64,000 nucleotides of DNA from Meghimatium bilineatum (Eukaryota; Mollusca; Gastropoda; Stylommatophora; Philomycidae). The translations under genes were made by a program, and so were the position numbers. The stretch is from NCBI GenBank assembly GCA_034231615.1, contig CM067298.1, positions 4,407,834 to 4,471,833 on the forward strand, written 5' to 3'. The notes beneath the pieces are model-generated. The model was not told the DNA's origin and made no database searches. It saw only the letters and a program-made list of their open reading frames with translations. Shown piece by piece: positions 50,401 through 56,400 of the stretch (the stretch's first letter is position 1; the number at the start of each line of letters is the position of its first letter).

Positions 50401-53400
50401 CAAAAGCCTGAATCCTTCTTTCTCTGTTGGCATTGAGTGTCCATCATTCACTTCAATAAATCAATCTTTGTATTGAACAGCTGTTGTGTCGTGAAGTGTC
50501 ATAGGGAAGCCAAAGTCAATGTTCTCTTGTCAAATGTGTTGCTGTTGTTGTTGTAATTCCATGGGGTTGTAGAATGTCTCTGATATTGTCAATCCATTTA
50601 CGTCTTGGTCTTCCTCTTGCTCTCATCCCAGATATTCTGCTGTTATATGCTCTCGATGGGAGGCAGTCAGGCTCCATTCTCATTAAATGTTCAAATTATT
50701 TCATTTGTTGTTTCTTGATGTAGTCATTGATTGGTGTAGTTCCTATTATTTCTCTGATGTCATCACTTTGCAATCTACCCATTCTTGTGATGCTGACAAT
50801 CTTTATGAAATACCTCATCTCAATTGACATAGACTCCCAGGTAATACAGTGTAGTTACTCCAGACAGCTCACTCCTATTAAATTTCACTGCTAGAGTTTC
50901 TGTTCTAATCATGTGATTGTTTAACCAGAGCTGAATTATTGCAGGAACTCAACTCTAGTAAGGGGAAGAACTATGGAAAACAGCACTGGAGATGGGTAGG
51001 ACATATTTGGAATATAGATAGAAAACATTGTAAGACAGGTATTGTTCTGGAATCCACAGGGATCGAGGAAAAGAGGAAGACCAAGAAATACCTGAAGGAA
51101 AGAATTAAATGCAGAGACACAAAGTCTTGATAGAACATGCAGTGCTGGAAGTAATAGCGAAAGATAGGATAAGATGGAGGTTATGTGCTGCAGGGAGACA
51201 ACAAGAGTATAGCTATAGATATATAGACAGCTGATTTGTGAACAATAATTAGATTTGAGTACAATAGCTGACATAATTGAATAATGTCTGGTTTTTATTT
51301 GTTGTCTTTTTACAAAATTCAAGTGCTGGTATAGGTCGGACAGGTGTACTCATCACTATGGAAACCGCAATGTGTCTTATGGAATCAAATCAACAAGTTC
51401 ATCCACTGTCAATTGTTCGTCAGATGAGAGATCAACGAGCTATGCTAGTGCAAACCTCTGTAAGAGCCACTTTGTGATGTCTGTATCATGTTATTTACTG
51501 GTACAAACCTCTGTAAGAGCCACCTTTGTGATGTCTGTATCATGTTATTTACTGGTACAAACCTCTGTAAGAGCCACCTTTGTGATGTCTGTATCATGTT
51601 ATTTACTGGTACAAACCTCTGTAAGAGCCACGTTTGTGATGTCTGTATCATGTTATTTACTGGTACAAACCTCTGTAAGAGCCACCTTTGTGATGTCTGT
51701 ATCATGTTATTTACTGGTACAAACCTCTGTAAGAGTCACGTTTGTGATGTCTGTATCATGTTATTTACTGGTACAAACCTCTGTAAGAGCCACGTTTGTG
51801 ATGTCTGTATCATGTTATTTACTGGTACAAACCTCTGTAAGAGCCACGTTTGTGATGTCTGTATCATGTTATTTACTGGTACAAACCTCTGTAAGAACCA
51901 CGTTTGTGATGTCTGTATCATGTTATTTACTGGTACAAACCTCTGTAAGAGCCACGTTTGTGATGTCTGTATCATGTTATTTACTGGTACAAACCTCTGT
52001 AAGAGCCACGTTTGTGATGTCTGTATCATGTTATTTACTGGTACAAACCTCTGTAAGAACCACGTTTGTGATGTCTGTATCATGTTATTTACTGGTACAA
52101 ACCTCTGTAAGAGCCACGTTTGTGATGTCTGTATCATGTTATTTACTGGTACAAACCTCTGTAAGAACCACGTTTGTGATGTCTGTATCATGTTATTTAC
52201 TGGTACAAACCTCTGTAAGAGCCACGTTTGTGATGTCTGTATCATGTTATTTACTGGTACAAACCTCTGTAAGAGCCACGTTTGTGATGTCTGTATCATG
52301 TTATTTACTGGTACAAACCTCTGTAAGAGCCACGTTTGTGATGTCTGTATCATGTTATTTACTGGTACAAACCTCTGTAAGAGCCACGTTTGTGATGTCT
52401 GTATCATGTTATTTACTGGTACAAACCTCTGTAAGAGCCACGTTTGTGATGTCTGTATCATGTTATTTACTGGTACAAACCTCTGTAAGAGCCACGTTTG
52501 TGATGTCTGTATCATGTTATTTACTGGTACAAACCTCTGTAGGAGCCACCTTTGTGACGTCTGTATCATGTTATTTAACGCATGTGGTTGCGTCTGTGGG
52601 TCTCACCAATGGCCCACTAGACAAACCACCCATGCAACAGAGAACCTTAGTAGATGACATGCTGTTATATTGAGGTTATCTTCTTATAGAAGCTTCATGG
52701 CACTTCATCTATACAATTATACTTCTTATGCTTTTATTTTATTGTTGAAATGTGTTTCATGTTTACTTGAATATATGTATGCACCCTCTGTGGTTGGGAG
52801 AGAGCCAGAGATATACTGTGCAGCACTGTGGAGGAGGAAACTGACAGCACTGTTTTTTTCCTACGGCCGAGACTCACCATAGAGGCACAGTGACTCAGAA
52901 TGTGGAAATTCATTTGACCTGAACATTTTATTGCATGCCTGGAACAATAGAGAAGTTAGGCATAACCAGAAGTCAATTGGTGGCGGGGAATGAGCACAGT
53001 GAACCTTATCTTGATTACAGTGGCTTGGAGCAGTGCATAGGTTGAAACCTACCTTCCTGGAGGTGTGATAGTTATGCTCTGGCCTGATGTGGGCCGAAAA
53101 TCCACAGATTTCCCAGCAATAAATGCCACTTAATGACATTGGGTGACAGGGTATAAGCCCACGGACCACTGGATCAGTAACCAACCAACCATCATGTTAT
53201 TTACTGTAGAAATATCTGAATTTCAAAAGTGACTGTAACAATATTGGAAATTCTGCAGTGAATAATTGAGATTGGGGCACAATCTTTTTTATAAGTATTG
53301 CCATTCTTGTTTAGAAATACTCGTATGATCATGTTGTTCCAATGTCTTATATTCTCATCATGTTGATCAGTCTGTAGTCTGGTGTTGTTGAAGTCATTTG

Positions 53401-56400
53401 ATCAGTTTGTAAGTCTGGTGTTGTTGAAGTCATTTGATCAGTCTGTAAGTCTGGTATTGTTGAAGTCATCTTATCATCCAATTCTGTCTATAATAATATG
53501 TGACTTAAGAATAATTTTTCTAACCTCTATTTTTTCAGAGTCAATACAAATTTGTGTGTGAGGCAATACTTAAAGTATATCATGGTAAGTGAAACATGTA
53601 CTTTGATAATTACTCAAACATCTACTTTGATAATTACTCAAACTTCTACTTTGATAATTACTGAAAATTTTACTTTGATAATTACTCAAACATCTACTTT
53701 GATAATTACTCAAACTTCTACTTTGATAATTACTGAAAATTTTACTTTGATAATTACTCAAACATCTGCTTTGATAATTACTTAAACATCTGCTTTGATG
53801 AATAGTCAAACATCTACTTTGATGATTAGTCAAACATCTACTTTGATGATTAGTCAAACATCTACTTTGATGATTAGTCAAACATCTACTTTGATGATTA
53901 GTCAAACATCTACTTTGATAATTACTGAAACTTCTACTTTGATGTTTGCCAGATGTTTATTGCAGACAATATAATGTTTGCCAGATGTTTATTGCAGACA
54001 ATATAATGTTTGCCAGATGTTTATTGCAGACAATATAATGTTTGCCAGATGTTTATTGCAGACAATATAATGTTTGCCAGATGTTTATTGCAGACAATAT
54101 AATGTTTGCCAGATGTTTATTGCAGACAATATAATGTTTGCCAGATGTTTATTGCAGACAATATAATGTTTGCCAGATGCACATATAATGTCTTCCAGAT
54201 GTTCATATAATGTCTGTCTTATGTACATAATCTGTCAGTTGTAGATATGATGTCTGTGAGGTGTACATATAATGTCTGTCAGTTGTAGATATGATGTCTG
54301 TGAGGTGTACATATATTAGTTCTTGCTTCATCATAGTTATCCGAATTATTTAATACTTAAATCCATATCTACATTAACCGTCTCTAGATACATATCTACT
54401 TTAACTCAGAAACACATCTACATTAACCGTCTCTAGATACATATCTACTTTAACTCAGAAACACATCTACATTATCTAGCTACCAGACACATGCGGTTGC
54501 GTGTTTCTGTCTCAACAATGGCTCAATATAAAAATCACCCATGCAACAGAAAACTTTAGTAGATGACATGTCGTTATATTGAGGTTATCTTCTTATAGAA
54601 ACTTCATGGCACTTTATCTATACAATTATGCTTCTTATGCTTTTATTTTGTTGTTGTAATGTTTTATATGCGTTATTATTTGTATATATATGTTATACCC
54701 TCTGTGGTTGGGAGAGAGTCAGAGATGTAATGTGCAGCACTGTGGAGGAGGAAACTAACAGCACCGTTTTTTTCCTATTACTGAGACCCATCATAGAGGC
54801 ACAGTGACTTAAGGACGTGAAAATCCTTTTGACGTGAACATTTTGTTGCATGCTTGGAGCAATAGAGAAGTTCAGCATAACCAGTAGTCAATTGGTGGCG
54901 GGGAATAAGCACAGTGAACATAATCTTGACTGCAGTGGCTCAGAGCGTGCATAGGTTGAAACCTACCTGCCTGGTGATGTGATAGTTATTCTCTGGCCTG
55001 GGGTTGGCTGAAAATCCACAGACTTTCCAGCAATATAATGCTGATTTAATGGCATTAGGCCAAAGGGCATGAGCCCATTGGTCGCTGGATCAGCAACCAG
55101 CCAACCAACCATCCATCTCTCAGGGATCCATATCTACATTAACCATCTCTAGATACATATCTACTTCATCCATTTCTCATAAACATATCTACATTATCTA
55201 TCTCTCAGATAATGTCTGCATTATCCATCTCTCAATGATCTATATCTGCATTATCCATCTTGCATTGATCTATATCTGCATTATCCATCTTGCATTGATC
55301 TATATCTGCATTATCCATCTTGCATTGATCTATATCTGCATTATCCATCTTGCATTGATCTATATCTGCATTATCCATCTTGCATTGATCTATATCTACA
55401 TTATCCATCTCTCATTGATCTATATCTACATTATCCATCTCTCAATGATCTATATCTACATTATCCATCTATCAATGATCTATATCTACATTATCCATCT
55501 ATCAATGATCTATATCTACATTATCCATCTATCAATGATCTATATCTACATTATCCATCTATCAATGATCTATATCTGCATTATCCATCTTGCATTGATC
55601 TATACATTATCTATCTCTCAGATAATGTCTGCATTATCCATCTCTCAATGATCTATATCTGCATTATCCATCTTGCATTGATCTATATCTGCATTATCCA
55701 TCTTGCATTGATCTATATCTGCATTATCCATCTTGCATTGATCTATATCTACATTATCCATCTCTCAATGATCTATATCTACATTATCCATCTTGCATTG
55801 ATCTATATCTACATTATACATCTCTCAATGATCTATATCTGCATTATCCATCTTGCATTGATCTATATCTACATTATCTATCTCTCAGATAATGTCTGCA
55901 TTATCCATCTCTCAATGATCTATATCTGCATTATCCATCTTGCATTGATCTATATCTGCATTATCCATCTTGCATTGATCTATATCTGCATTATCCATCT
56001 TGCATTGATCTATATCTACATTATCCATCTCTCAATGATCTATATCTGCATTATCCATCTTGCATTGATCTATATCTACATTATCCATCTTGCATTGATC
56101 TATATCTACATTATCCATCTCTCATTGATCTATATCTACATTATCCATCTCTCATTGATCTATATCTACATTATCCATCTCTCAATGATCTATATCTACA
56201 TTATCCATCTATCAATGATCTATATCTACATTATCCATCTATCAATGATCTATATCTACATTATCCATCTATCAATGATCTATATCTACATTATCCATCT
56301 ATCAATGATCTATATCTACATTATCCATCTATCAATGATCTATATCTACATTATCCATCTATCAATGATCTATATCTGCATTATCCATCTCTCAATGATC

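Noticed and set aside
51372..52673. Open plus frames of 389 and 433 codons and a 277-codon minus frame
   Set aside because: 54 bp array artefacts. The first overlaps the true PTP exon in another frame.
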